Source: JADHMP01 sp964386915
GTDB lineage: Bacteria; Bacteroidota; Bacteroidia; Flavobacteriales; Flavobacteriaceae
Assembly: GCA_964386915.1 (NCBI GenBank)
Contig: CAYLUQ010000007.1
Location: 1-64,000 of the forward strand
DNA: 64,000 nt
Direction of reading: 5' to 3'
Each line of letters opens with the position of its first letter. Position 1 is the stretch's first letter. The notes beneath the pieces were generated by a model. That model had not been told where the DNA came from. It made no database searches and saw nothing but the letters and a program-made list of their open reading frames with translations. The position numbers and the translations under genes were made by a program. Positions 27,121 to 36,527 of this stretch are shown here, one piece after another.

Positions 27121-27939
27121 CTATTCGTCGCTAGGCAAGGAATCAATAATTTCTTGGCTCACACCTACATTGGAAAAGCCCCCATCGTGATATAGATTTT
27201 GGAGGGTTACTTTCTTAGTGTAATCCGAAAAAAGACTTACAGTATAATCCGCACATTCGGCAGCTGTAGCATTGCCGAGAGGAGACATGCGCTCGGCATA
27301 ATTCAAGAAGCCATCAAGTCCGGCAACGCCCTTACCAGCAGTGGTGAGCGTAGGCGATTGTGAAATGGTGTTGACTCGAACTTTCTTTTCTTTTCCAAAG
27401 AAATAGCCAAAGCTACGGGCAATGGATTCTAGATAGGCTTTGTTTTCAGCCATATCATTATAGTTTGGAAAAGTACGCTGAGCGGCAATATAAGAAAGGG
27501 CAACAATGCTTCCCCAAGGTGCCATAGCATCTTTTTTGTAGAGCGTTTGGAGTAGCTTGTGAAAAGAAACGGCAGACACATCCCAACCTTTAGCCAACCA
27601 ATCATAATTTAAATCGGTGTAGTGCCTTCCTTTTCTAACGTTAACCGACATGCCTATGGAATGCAAAACAAAATCGAGTTGACCTCCCAAAATTTCTTGG
27701 GCTTGATCTACTAAATTTTCTAGGTCTTCCAGGCTAGTTGCATCAGCTGCAATAACCTTGGCATTGGTTTTTTCGGCCAATTCATTAATGGTTCCCATTC
27801 GCAAGGCTACTGGTGCATTGGTGAGCACAAAGCTACCACCTGCAGCAGCAACAGCTTCGGCGGTTTTCCAGGCGATGGATTGGGAGTCTAAAGCTCCAAA
27901 AATGATTCCTTTTTTTCCAGCTAAAAGGGGGTGTGACAT
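27121..27939 (-). CDS. fabI: Enoyl-[acyl-carrier-protein] reductase (NADH)
   Basis: A 272-residue short-chain dehydrogenase that completes each fatty-acid elongation cycle. The modified nucleotide motif GALDSQSIAW starts at 15, and the FabI catalytic dyad is Y160 and K167 (Y-x6-K rather than the usual Y-x3-K of the superfamily), with Y150 as the second tyrosine. The length fits E. coli FabI (262). It heads the fabI, ybbR, coaE unit on the minus strand, 24 bases after recN. Confidence 0.95.
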   Translation of the reverse strand: MSHPLLAGKKGIIFGALDSQSIAWKTAEAVAAAGGSFVLTNAPVALRMGTINELAEKTNAKVIAADATSLEDLENLVDQAQEILGGQLDFVLHSIGMSVNVRKGRHYTDLNYDWLAKGWDVSAVSFHKLLQTLYKKDAMAPWGSIVALSYIAAQRTFPNYNDMAENKAYLESIARSFGYFFGKEKKVRVNTISQSPTLTTAGKGVAGLDGFLNYAERMSPLGNATAAECADYTVSLFSDYTKKVTLQNLYHDGGFSNVGVSQEIIDSLPSDE

Positions 27940-27963
27940 AATTAAAATTTTGGTAAAGATACG

Positions 27964-29616
27964 TTATTTCAATAACTCCTTGGCGTGGGCAACAGCGGTT
28001 AATCCGGTTTCAGTTCCGGAAAGCATTTGGGCAATTTCAAGTTCGCGCTCCTTGGCATCCAATTGTTTTAAAAAGGTTTGGGTGATCTCCCCATCAGTTT
28101 CTTTAAGCACCTTTAAATGTTGGGCTCCTTTGGCGGCCACTTGGGGTAAATGGGTGATGGCAAAAACCTGCATATGATTGGCCAATTCGGCCATGATAGA
28201 GGCAATTTGATCGGAAACTTTTCCTGAAACCCCGGTGTCAATTTCATCAAAAATAATGGTAGGCAATTTCTTAAACCGGGCTAATATGGCCTTGATGGCT
28301 AGCATAATACGAGAGCGTTCTCCACCAGAAGCAATCTTTTTTAAAGGAAAAAAACCACTCCCCGGATTGGCACAAAACAACAACTCTAAAGTGTCTTTTC
28401 CCCTTTTGTTAAACGTAGCTTCTTCATGACATTCAAATTTAAATTTAGCTTCTGGCATTCCCATTCGAGCTACCAACACTTGAAGAGCCTCACAGAGTGG
28501 TTCAAATACCGTTTTTCTATTTTGTGAAATTTCTGCTGCCTCTTTTTGCATTTGGCTTGTGAGACTTTTTATTTCATTGGCTAACCAAACTAGTTTTTCT
28601 GCTCCTCCCGTTGTTTGTTCTATATCTAGTTCCAATTTATCTCGAAGTGCAATGAGGGCTTCAACATCTTGCAACTGATGCTTGTGCAACAAGGCGTGAT
28701 ATTGATTGAGTTTGGTTTCAAGGATGTGTTGTTCTTCCGGATTAAAGTGTATGGCTTCTGCCATTTGGAGAACTTGATCTCGAAAATCTTCTGCTTCTGA
28801 AACCATGTTTTGAAGTTGTTCTAGCAGAGGCGCCAAACGATTGGATTTTAGAGACATTTTATTAAACAAGGCGCGCAACTCCACTAATTCAGAGAGAATC
28901 CCGCCGGGTTCTGCTTCCAATCGCTCTGAGGCATTAGCTAGGGCTTCTATTAGAAAATCTAAGTGCTGCTTTTCGGCGTGAGTGGCTTGAATGGTTTCAA
29001 ATTCTTCGGCATTTAATTGGGCCTCATGGAGTTCGTCAAAATAAAACCGCTTTAGCGAGAGTTGGTCTTCGGCCATCTTTTGCTGTTCCAACAAAGTTGT
29101 TTGTTCTTGTATAAGCTCCTGTAATTTATGGTAGCGTGATTCAAAGGCAGCAACCTGCTTTTGCTGTTGGGCATAAGCATCTACCAATACAAACTGAAAA
29201 TCTTTTTGCAAGATGGCTGCATTTTCCATTTGCCCGTGGATGTCTATCAAATGTTGACTCAGTTGCTCCAACACTGTTAGTGTAACGGGGGTGTCATTTA
29301 TAAACGTTCTCGATTTTCCAGAAGGTGCAATTTCTCTTCGCAAAAGAGTAAGGGGCTCATAATCTAAATCGGCTTCTTTAAAAAAAGATTTTAGGGCATA
29401 GGCATCAAGCTGAAATTCGGCTTCTATGATGCATTTTTTATTAACATCTTTAATGACAGACAAATCTGCCCGTTTGCCCAAAACCAAACTGAGACCCTCT
29501 AATAAAATTGATTTTCCTGCTCCAGTTTCACCGGTAATGCTGGTCATTCCTCCCTGAAATTCAATTTCTAAGGAGGTGATTAAGGCAAAATTGTTAATTT
29601 TTAAAGACCGCAGCAC
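27964..29616 (-). CDS. recN: DNA repair protein RecN
   Basis: A 550-residue SMC-like ATPase for double-strand-break repair. Walker A GETGAGKS is at 29-36. Long coiled coils (about 150-360) are followed by the ABC signature SGGERSRIMLA and Walker B IFDEIDTGVSG. The start codon is GTG (29616), giving MLRSLKINNFALI as in other RecN proteins. The N-terminal half contacts ATP; the arms bridge DNA. It is 53 bases downstream of the porD-like gene. Confidence 0.95.
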   Translation of the reverse strand: MLRSLKINNFALITSLEIEFQGGMTSITGETGAGKSILLEGLSLVLGKRADLSVIKDVNKKCIIEAEFQLDAYALKSFFKEADLDYEPLTLLRREIAPSGKSRTFINDTPVTLTVLEQLSQHLIDIHGQMENAAILQKDFQFVLVDAYAQQQKQVAAFESRYHKLQELIQEQTTLLEQQKMAEDQLSLKRFYFDELHEAQLNAEEFETIQATHAEKQHLDFLIEALANASERLEAEPGGILSELVELRALFNKMSLKSNRLAPLLEQLQNMVSEAEDFRDQVLQMAEAIHFNPEEQHILETKLNQYHALLHKHQLQDVEALIALRDKLELDIEQTTGGAEKLVWLANEIKSLTSQMQKEAAEISQNRKTVFEPLCEALQVLVARMGMPEAKFKFECHEEATFNKRGKDTLELLFCANPGSGFFPLKKIASGGERSRIMLAIKAILARFKKLPTIIFDEIDTGVSGKVSDQIASIMAELANHMQVFAITHLPQVAAKGAQHLKVLKETDGEITQTFLKQLDAKERELEIAQMLSGTETGLTAVAHAKELLK

Positions 29617-29669
29617 AACAAAGACAATTTTTAGAATCTAAAGATAAACCAAGAGGACTAAATAAAAAA

Positions 29670-30566
29670 TTAACTTTTAATTTGTTTCCATTGTGCGCCA
29701 AAAAACGGTGCAATACGTTTTAAAGTGGCATTGGTTTGCTCAAATTCTACTTTTGGGCCATCGGAAAAAACATTGACAATTTCATCTACTTTGGCATCAA
29801 AAAACAGCTGTAAAAGAAAAGCGTTGGGTCTTCGATTAAACAGAGGTTGCAAATCATTTATGGCCTTCATAATGCCCGCTTTAGCTTTAAAGGCATCTGT
29901 ACTCATTTGATCTAGTCCACTTCTGTGATAAGCATATAGACTGGTTCTAAATTCTCTAAAAGTATTCGATCGCAAGTTATCAATCAACTCATGTCGATTA
30001 CGATTGGGCATATTGGGTTTCCATGCGTTGATATCGGTTTGTTGCGCTAAGTTGACAATTTGTTGGGCTTGTTCAAAATAAGAAGTGCCACCAAAGGGTT
30101 CAAAACTGTCGGCATCTAATCCTAATATGACATAGACATAAAAACTAACAATGGACACCAAATTGGATTCAAATTCTGATTGATTATAAAAAAAGGGTTG
30201 GTATTCTTGGTAGGTAAAAGCCACTTCCTTATCTAAATAATTGAGAATGGGGCTGTCGTAATTGGTGTTAAAAACAGGCCGCTGAGATTGCACCTGCAAA
30301 GTAGCTTTAAACTGATTGCCACTATAGGAGGTGAGGGTAAACAAAAATGAACAAGCAATTTTTTCTCGATTCAGAAAGGGTTTCGCCGTCCAAATACGGG
30401 TATTGATAAATTCGTTTAGAGATTGTTCTAGAGTTTTAAAAATTTGCTGATTGGTTTGATTCACCAAATCGGCATTGACAATAACTTGAGCATTGAGTTC
30501 TTGTCCTTCTGATTTGAACGCTAGCAAGAGAAGAAGAAAAATAATTAAACTTTTTTTTAGGGGCAT
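29670..30566 (-). CDS. porD: PorD-like type IX secretion protein (DUF4835)
   Basis: A 298-residue exported protein: signal peptide ending at about residue 22, then a mixed soluble body with ELNAQVIVNADLVNQTNQQIF near the start, the feature shared by DUF4835 proteins. This family is annotated as PorD in the type IX secretion system of Bacteroidota, where its role in the periplasm or outer membrane is only partly known. The start overlaps the end of coaBC by 10 bases. It shares the operon with bamD, consistent with envelope assembly. Confidence 0.75.
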   Translation of the reverse strand: MPLKKSLIIFLLLLLAFKSEGQELNAQVIVNADLVNQTNQQIFKTLEQSLNEFINTRIWTAKPFLNREKIACSFLFTLTSYSGNQFKATLQVQSQRPVFNTNYDSPILNYLDKEVAFTYQEYQPFFYNQSEFESNLVSIVSFYVYVILGLDADSFEPFGGTSYFEQAQQIVNLAQQTDINAWKPNMPNRNRHELIDNLRSNTFREFRTSLYAYHRSGLDQMSTDAFKAKAGIMKAINDLQPLFNRRPNAFLLQLFFDAKVDEIVNVFSDGPKVEFEQTNATLKRIAPFFGAQWKQIKS

Positions 30567-31771
30567 GATGATAGGAGTTGGTTGAAAATTTCTTTTGCTA
30601 AAATACTTTTGGTTTGCTTTGGGAAGGTAATTTTTCGACCATCTTGATGATAGAAGGTGATTTCATTTAGATCACTTCCAAAAGCCTCGTTGTTTTTGTG
30701 ACGCACATTGAGCACAATAGCATCTAATTTTTTAGCTTCCATTTTAGCCAATGCATGAGTTTGGGCATCTTCTGTTTCTAAGGCAAAGCCCACCACCTTT
30801 TGATTTTTCTTATGCGTGCCCATATAGCCAACAATGTCCTCTGTTTTGGATAGCGCAAGCTGCCAAGTGGAGGTATCTTTTTCCTTTTTTATTTTATGTT
30901 GGGCTTTTTGACTGGGCGTAAAATCGGCTACTGCGGCGGCGGCAATGGCAATTGACACTTTGGCAAAATGTGCTTTCACGGCTTCCAACATATCAGCTGC
31001 TGCTTGCACATCAATTCGTTTGAGCTTAGGGTGTGTTAATTCTAAAGCAGTAGGGCCACTGATTAAAATAACGTTTGCACCCAAATCCAATGCAGCTTCT
31101 GCTAGGGCAAATCCCATTTTTCCAGAAGAATAGTTCCCCACAAAACGAACAGGATCTATAGCCTCATAGGTTGGCCCTGCGGTTATTAAAACCGTTTGGT
31201 CAGCTAAAGGAGCTTGAGCAGTTAAATAGTCTTCTAGCAATAAAACTAGATCTTCGGGTTCCAACATTCTGCCTTTTCCAGAAAGTCCACTCGCTAAAGA
31301 CCCTTCTCCTACCGGAAAAACAACAGTGCCCTGAGCCTCTAATTGGGTAAGGTTTTTTTGTTGCGCCGGATGTGCATACATGTCTAAATCCATAGCAGGT
31401 GCAACAAAAACCGGACATTTAGCAGAAAGATAGGTGGCTAAAAGAAGATTGTTACAAACAGCATGCGCCATGCTGCTTAGGGTATTGGCGGTAGCGGGTG
31501 CAATAAGAAAAAGGTCGGCCCATAGCCCCAATGCCACGTGATCATTCCATAGCGGATTATCTGCATCTGTGGTCGTAAAAGACGATAAAACAGGGTAGTT
31601 AGAAAGCGTTGAGAGAGTGAGTGGTGTTACAAACTCTTTGGCAGAGGGGGTCATCACCACACGCACCTCAGCTCCCTTTTTTCGTAGGGCTCGAACTAAA
31701 ATAGGCGTTTTATAAGCGGCTATGCCTCCCGTTATTCCTAATAGGACTTTTTTTCCGCTTAATAAACTCAT
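30557..31771 (-). CDS. coaBC: Bifunctional phosphopantothenoylcysteine decarboxylase/synthetase
   Basis: A 404-residue fusion of CoaC (about 1-180) and CoaB (about 190-400) for two middle steps of coenzyme A synthesis. The CoaC half has the FMN and active-site GGIAAYK motif and H78 in WNDHVALG, with the NTLSSMAHAVCNN substrate region; the CoaB half has TAGPTYEAIDPVRFVGN. It lies 3 bases after rpoZ and overlaps the porD-like gene by 10 bases. Together with coaE downstream, two CoA-synthesis genes fall within 6 kb. Confidence 0.95.
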   Translation of the reverse strand: MSLLSGKKVLLGITGGIAAYKTPILVRALRKKGAEVRVVMTPSAKEFVTPLTLSTLSNYPVLSSFTTTDADNPLWNDHVALGLWADLFLIAPATANTLSSMAHAVCNNLLLATYLSAKCPVFVAPAMDLDMYAHPAQQKNLTQLEAQGTVVFPVGEGSLASGLSGKGRMLEPEDLVLLLEDYLTAQAPLADQTVLITAGPTYEAIDPVRFVGNYSSGKMGFALAEAALDLGANVILISGPTALELTHPKLKRIDVQAAADMLEAVKAHFAKVSIAIAAAAVADFTPSQKAQHKIKKEKDTSTWQLALSKTEDIVGYMGTHKKNQKVVGFALETEDAQTHALAKMEAKKLDAIVLNVRHKNNEAFGSDLNEITFYHQDGRKITFPKQTKSILAKEIFNQLLSSCP

Positions 31772-31774
31772 GCC

Positions 31775-32104
31775 TTATTCACTAGGTTCGTCTGTATTGC
31801 GATGGTAGATTTTGTCATTAAACCACTCCTCAACTGCAATGGCATGCGGTTTTGGAAGACGCTCATAAAACTTAGAAACTTCAATTTGCTCTTTGTTTTC
31901 AAAAATTTCTTCTAAGCTATCATTGTGCGTAGCAAATTCATCTAATTTCTCGTGCAATTCTTTTTTAATGTCTAAGTTGATTTGTACAGATCGCTTGGCA
32001 ATGATGGAAATTGCCTCATAGATGTTTTCTGTTGTTTCTTCAACTTTATTGCGATCATAGGTTTTCGTGGTTTGTGTCGCTTTTGATTCTCTGTATTTTG
32101 TCAT
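31775..32104 (-). CDS. rpoZ: RNA polymerase omega subunit-like protein
   Basis: A 109-residue acidic protein. The central segment with ENIYEAISIIAKRSVQIN (about 25-42) is the Bacteroidota form of the omega subunit core that clamps the beta-prime C-terminus. It is longer than the E. coli protein (91) owing to a C-terminal tail. It sits between bamD (11 bases) and coaBC (3 bases), an arrangement I know from other Bacteroidota, which supports the assignment; similarity to E. coli RpoZ is weak. Confidence 0.78.
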   Translation of the reverse strand: MTKYRESKATQTTKTYDRNKVEETTENIYEAISIIAKRSVQINLDIKKELHEKLDEFATHNDSLEEIFENKEQIEVSKFYERLPKPHAIAVEEWFNDKIYHRNTDEPSE

Positions 32105-32115
32105 GCTAAATGGAT

Positions 32116-32934
32116 TTAGTTCGATTGATTTTCTGTTAAAAGATTACGCTCTTTTTGGACAACTTCCATTTTACGATCTAATTCCTCCAAAAAGAAGGTT
32201 TCAGGATAATAACGTAAAATGGCATCATATTGTTGCTGCAATTCTTCTAAACGGGATTGTTTTTTGGTTAAAACGCTGTTAATGGCAATTTCATAAGCAG
32301 CATTAAATTTTACGACCAAGGCCTCTTCTCTGAATTTGGTGCCCGGAAATGACCCCACAAAATTATCTTGAGCCTTGATGGCTGCCGCATAATCTCTAAT
32401 AGTATAGTAGCCCTTGGCAATTTCAAAATCTTTTTGCTCTAATTTAGTTTGTAACTCTAAAATCATTTGATTGGCCTCTTCGGCATATTCCGAGTTTGGA
32501 TAGAGATTGATGAAAATTTGCAGTTTATCTATAGCAGTTAAAGTGTCTTCCTGGTCTAAACTATATTCGGGAGAAAGATAATAGTAACACTGAGCTGCTT
32601 TAAAATAGGCCTCTTGAATACGCTGACTTTTAGGATATGATTTGATAAAATTTTCATACTGATAGGCAGCCAAAATATAGCTTTTGGTCATGAAATAAGA
32701 ATCGGCGAAAAAGAAAATAATCCGTTCGGCTTGGGGTTTGCCCCTATATTTTGGCACAATTTGTTCCAACAAACGATTGGCCTTGCGATATTCTGCTTGG
32801 TTGTAGTATTCTTCTGCTGATTTATATTTCTGGGCGACATCATCGCTGTTGAGCAATTTTTGATACTCACTACAGCTAGTAGCTGTTAGCAAGGTAGCCA
32901 TTCCCAAAACAGTTAGCAAAACTCTCAAATTCAT
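32116..32934 (-). CDS. bamD: Outer-membrane assembly lipoprotein BamD
   Basis: A 272-residue lipoprotein: the signal ends with lipobox TATSC, making C21 the lipidated residue. The rest is five or so TPR-like helical hairpins (SAEEYYNQAEYRKANRLLEQ, AAYQYENFIKSYPKSQRIQEA, and others), as in BamD, the essential partner of BamA in folding outer-membrane proteins. The initiator ATG lies 4 bases from a -7 element, so the mRNA is likely leaderless. It heads the bamD, rpoZ, coaBC, porD, recN run. Confidence 0.92.
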   Translation of the reverse strand: MNLRVLLTVLGMATLLTATSCSEYQKLLNSDDVAQKYKSAEEYYNQAEYRKANRLLEQIVPKYRGKPQAERIIFFFADSYFMTKSYILAAYQYENFIKSYPKSQRIQEAYFKAAQCYYYLSPEYSLDQEDTLTAIDKLQIFINLYPNSEYAEEANQMILELQTKLEQKDFEIAKGYYTIRDYAAAIKAQDNFVGSFPGTKFREEALVVKFNAAYEIAINSVLTKKQSRLEELQQQYDAILRYYPETFFLEELDRKMEVVQKERNLLTENQSN

Positions 32935-32938
32935 CGTG

Positions 32939-32946
32939 CAAAACTA
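32939..32946 (-). promoter_or_regulatory. Promoter -7 element of bamD
   Basis: The minus strand reads TAGTTTTG, an exact match, with its end only 4 bases from the ATG at 32934. The transcript would start at or beside the start codon. Confidence 0.55.
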
Positions 32947-33007
32947 CTAAATATCAGTCAGATTGAAAATTAATTTTCAAAAGGTAGTGTTAAAGTATGT
33001 TGAGAGC

Positions 33008-33898
33008 TTAGCTGTTTGCTGTCACAGCCGAAAGTTTTAGCTGTTCACCAAACTGATCAAATAGGTCTGAAGAGCCAGCAACTAAGGGTAATCGAACGCT
33101 TTTAGAGCACAAATTCAACAAAGACAATAAAGCTTTAATCCCTGTAGGATTTCCTTCAACAAATAAGAGCTCGTTCAATCTTTTTAACTCTTGATCTAAA
33201 GCTTCAGCGGCATGGGCATTTCCTGCGTCCATTAGGGCATACATTTTAGAAATATGATTGGGAAAAGCGTTGCCTAAAACAGATATACATCCTGCGCTTC
33301 CGGCTTGATAAAGTTTTAAATTTAACCCATCTTCTCCAGAAAGCACTTGCCAACGACCGCCCACACGGCGAATCAATTCAATGCCTTGTTGCAAATCGCC
33401 AGAAGCTTCTTTAATAGCCACTATATTTTCACAGGCTGAAGCAATTTTAATAAAGGTTTGTGGCAAAAGATTAACGCCGGTTCTTCCGGGCACATTATAG
33501 ACAATTATGGGAAGTGGACTGGCTTCTGAAAACGCACAATAGTGTTGATAGAGGCCTTCTTGAGAGGGTTTATTATAATAGGGCGTTACGGATAATATGG
33601 CATCAAAAGGGGTTGGATCTAATTTTTTTAAGGAGCGAACTAAAGCAGCTGTATGATTTCCACCCACACCCAAAACCAAGGGCAATTGCTTGTTGTTGGC
33701 AGCAATGATGGTCTCTAAAACAGCTTGTTTTTCGTCCTCCTCAAGAGTAGCGGTCTCTGCTGTTGTGCCTAATGCAACAAGATAATCAGCTCCTTGTGCA
33801 ATTACGTGTTTTACTACACGTGCAAGGGCTTCAAAATCTACAGCTCCATTTTCTTGAAAAGGAGTCACCAATGCAACACCAACACCTTTTAAATTCAT
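33008..33898 (-). CDS. dapA: 4-Hydroxy-tetrahydrodipicolinate synthase
   Basis: A 296-residue class I aldolase-fold enzyme that joins pyruvate and aspartate semialdehyde at the start of the lysine and diaminopimelate branch. The catalytic Schiff-base lysine is K163 in AIKEASGD, with Y134 and the T45-T46 (GTTAE) proton relay, and R139 for substrate carboxylate binding. The length fits. Its start overlaps the preceding gene by 4 bases (ATGA). dapF is found 10 kb away on the same strand, not linked to dapA. Confidence 0.96.
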   Translation of the reverse strand: MNLKGVGVALVTPFQENGAVDFEALARVVKHVIAQGADYLVALGTTAETATLEEDEKQAVLETIIAANNKQLPLVLGVGGNHTAALVRSLKKLDPTPFDAILSVTPYYNKPSQEGLYQHYCAFSEASPLPIIVYNVPGRTGVNLLPQTFIKIASACENIVAIKEASGDLQQGIELIRRVGGRWQVLSGEDGLNLKLYQAGSAGCISVLGNAFPNHISKMYALMDAGNAHAAEALDQELKRLNELLFVEGNPTGIKALLSLLNLCSKSVRLPLVAGSSDLFDQFGEQLKLSAVTANS

Positions 33899-34425
33899 GA
33901 GTCTTTATTAAATAGGGTTTTAATATATTTTGAAAACTCTTCGAAAAACAACTGTTGTTCAGTAGGCTTAAAATCAAAAACGAGGTCATTTAGTCGATGA
34001 TCGGCCTGGGCAAATCCTACTCGAAACTTGGCCTTTGATTGCGCTGAAAGGAGGGCGGTAAGTTTGCTAGGTTGATCAAAATAGTTAATCAACAGATCAA
34101 AAGAAGTATTACAAAAACGGTTTTCTTTCGAAGTAAATTGGGCTGACCAAGAGAGAATCTTTTGATCCACATATTGAATTTTCAGTCCCTTAGAATCATC
34201 CATTTTCCCGGCAGCAGTGGGCACAACAATCTGAATCTTTTGCTTGGAAACCTCCAACAAAGAAGCCAGTTTGTCTATTAAAGTCTGATCAATTGCCATA
34301 TCTACTCCCCACAAAACACCGATAGTTTTAATCTCGGCAACTTGCTTGATTTTTCGTTTCACTAGCCTTTTAAGTTGCTTTTTATAGTGAAAGCTTAAAA
34401 AAAAATCTTGCAAAAATCTTTTCAT
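33895..34425 (-). CDS. Uncharacterised protein upstream of dapA (DUF6913-like)
   Basis: A 176-residue soluble protein without signal or membrane helix. The N-terminal 30 residues are strongly basic (FHYKKQLKRLVKRKIKQVAE). A central segment, TIGVLWGVDMAID, precedes a mixed alpha-beta region ending in an acidic tail. I link it by recall to DUF6913, which lies next to dapA in Flavobacteria. The overlap with dapA (4 bases) shows cotranslation, which suggests a tie to cell-wall or lysine synthesis, but no function can be stated. Confidence 0.72.
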   Translation of the reverse strand: MKRFLQDFFLSFHYKKQLKRLVKRKIKQVAEIKTIGVLWGVDMAIDQTLIDKLASLLEVSKQKIQIVVPTAAGKMDDSKGLKIQYVDQKILSWSAQFTSKENRFCNTSFDLLINYFDQPSKLTALLSAQSKAKFRVGFAQADHRLNDLVFDFKPTEQQLFFEEFSKYIKTLFNKDS

Positions 34426-34436
34426 TGTATTGAAAT

Positions 34437-34444
34437 CAAAATTA
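34437..34444 (-). promoter_or_regulatory. Promoter -7 element of the DUF6913/dapA pair
   Basis: The minus strand reads TAATTTTG, an exact consensus, ending 11 bases before ATG 34425; the leader would be only about 6 bases. Confidence 0.5.
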
Positions 34445-34520
34445 AAGTCTTCTGCAGGGTCTATCTAACTTTTTTAAATCTTGCATTAATTTAACACAGA
34501 ATGTTGTAAATATAACAGAA

Positions 34521-36527
34521 TTATCCCTGTATGAGGGCTATAAAGTCATTTTCAGTCAGCATTTTAACACCCAGTTGCAATGCTTTTTCTTTTTTGGCCG
34601 GGCCCATATTTTCACCGGCCACTAGAAAATCGGTTTTGGAAGAAATAGAACCAGACAAAATACCTCCTAGTGCTTCGATTTTTTCGCCCAATTCTTTACG
34701 AGAAAATTGACTGAATACACCTGAAATAACAAAGCGTTTGCCAGCCAAGAGTTGCGGAACTGATGCCGAGGTTTCTTCCAATTCAAATTGCAAACCATAG
34801 GCAGCCAAACGAGCAATTAAGTCACGTTGCTCGGGGTTTTGAAAAAAAGCCAGTAGGCTAGCCGCAATTCGATCTCCTATTTCTTCAGTCTCCATCAAAG
34901 TTTCCAAGTTGGCATTAGCCAAAACTGAAAGCGATTTAAATTTTTTAGCCAATTTTTTAGCTACTGTTTCTCCCACATATCTAATACCTAAGGCAAAAAG
35001 TACCTTTGGAAAAGGTTGCTGCTTTGAGGCTTCAACTCCCGCAATTAAATTCTGAGCTGATTTTTCGGCCATGCGCTCAAGCCCAATTAAATCTGAAGTT
35101 GTGAGCGTATATAAATCGGCACTATTGCGAATCAATCCAGCTTCAAAAAGCTGCACTACGGTTTCAGCTCCAATACCACTAATATCCATGGCTTTGCGGG
35201 AAATAAAATGCTGAATGCGTCCCACAATTTGGGGTGGACACCCTAAAGTGTTGGGACAATAGTGTTGGGCTTCTCCTGCTTCTCGCTGCAAGGCACTGCC
35301 ACATTCTGGGCAATTTGTAATAAAGTTTATCTTGGCGGCAAGAACTTCTCGTTGCGCGGCCAAAACGCCAGTGATTTTGGGTATTATCTCACCCCCTTTT
35401 TCCACAAACACTTGATCCCCTATATGCAAATCCAATTTTTCTATTTGATCTGCATTGTGCAAAGAGGCTCGTTTCACCGTTGTGCCCGAAATTAGAACAG
35501 GCTCTAATTGGGCAACGGGCGTAATGGCTCCGGTACGCCCTACTTGATAGCTCACGGCTTCTAAAGTGGTGGTAACTTGTTCTGCTTGAAACTTATAGGC
35601 TATGGCCCAGCGAGGTGATTTAGCAGTGGTGCCTAGTTGATCTTGCCATTTTAATTCATTCACCTTAATAACCACCCCGTCAATTTCATAAGGGAGCTCT
35701 GTTCGCTTTTGGTCCCAATAGGATAAGAAATCAAAAATAGCCTCTTTAGAATAGCATTCTTGAGCCGATTGAGGCACTCTAAATCCCCAAGAACGTGCTT
35801 GATCTAATACTTCAAATTGGGTTTTAAAAGGCAAATCATTTCCCGCAATTGCATAGCTATAACATTCTAAACCTCGAGCTGCAACAAGACTACTGTCTTG
35901 CAATTTTAAGCTCCCGGAAGCGGTGTTACGCGGATTTTTATAGAGCGGTTCGCCTGCTACTTCCTTTTGTGCATTGAGGGCATGAAAAGCTTCCCAAGGC
36001 AAAACCACTTCTCCCCTAATTTCAAAAAAGTCAGGATAATCTCCTCTCAATTGGAGTGGCACTGTAGGCAGTGTTTTGATATTTTGGGTCACATCATCCC
36101 CTTGCACGCCATCCCCCCGAGTAGCAGCTCGGGTGAGCAATCCATTTTCATAGGTGAGGTTTATGGAGGCCCCGTCAAACTTTAGTTCGCAGGTAAAAGA
36201 AAGAGGTACCGGTCCAATTCGTTTTTTAATTCGCTCAATCCATTCCTCTATTTCTTCTAAAGAATAGGTGTTTGATAGGGAATACATCGGCAAATTGTGA
36301 ACCACAGTCTCAAAATCTTTGGTAATGCCACCCCCCACTCTCTGGGTAGGAGAGTTAGGGTCAAAAAATTCGGGGTGTTGGGCTTCTAAGCTTTGTAACA
36401 AACTGAGCTTTTGATCAAATTCAAAATCACTAATTTGTGGAGCATCTAAAATATAGTAGTTGTAGTTGTGCTCGTGCAACTCTTTTCGCAAAGCGCTAAT
36501 TTTTTCAAGAACTCTAGAATCACTCAT
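34521..36527 (-). CDS. ligA: NAD-dependent DNA ligase
   Basis: A 668-residue ligase that seals Okazaki fragments using NAD. The Ia domain (YYILDAP, about 24) binds NMN; the adenylation lysine is K116 in the CELKFDG motif (113-119), followed by the OB fold, a four-cysteine zinc finger (NCPECG...HYCPNTLGCPP, about 410-435), helix-hairpin-helix repeats (GIGAETVVQL, GIRYVGETVA) and a C-terminal BRCT domain (about 595-668). All domains are intact. It begins inside the prmC stop (ATGA). Confidence 0.97.
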   Translation of the reverse strand: MSDSRVLEKISALRKELHEHNYNYYILDAPQISDFEFDQKLSLLQSLEAQHPEFFDPNSPTQRVGGGITKDFETVVHNLPMYSLSNTYSLEEIEEWIERIKKRIGPVPLSFTCELKFDGASINLTYENGLLTRAATRGDGVQGDDVTQNIKTLPTVPLQLRGDYPDFFEIRGEVVLPWEAFHALNAQKEVAGEPLYKNPRNTASGSLKLQDSSLVAARGLECYSYAIAGNDLPFKTQFEVLDQARSWGFRVPQSAQECYSKEAIFDFLSYWDQKRTELPYEIDGVVIKVNELKWQDQLGTTAKSPRWAIAYKFQAEQVTTTLEAVSYQVGRTGAITPVAQLEPVLISGTTVKRASLHNADQIEKLDLHIGDQVFVEKGGEIIPKITGVLAAQREVLAAKINFITNCPECGSALQREAGEAQHYCPNTLGCPPQIVGRIQHFISRKAMDISGIGAETVVQLFEAGLIRNSADLYTLTTSDLIGLERMAEKSAQNLIAGVEASKQQPFPKVLFALGIRYVGETVAKKLAKKFKSLSVLANANLETLMETEEIGDRIAASLLAFFQNPEQRDLIARLAAYGLQFELEETSASVPQLLAGKRFVISGVFSQFSRKELGEKIEALGGILSGSISSKTDFLVAGENMGPAKKEKALQLGVKMLTENDFIALIQG

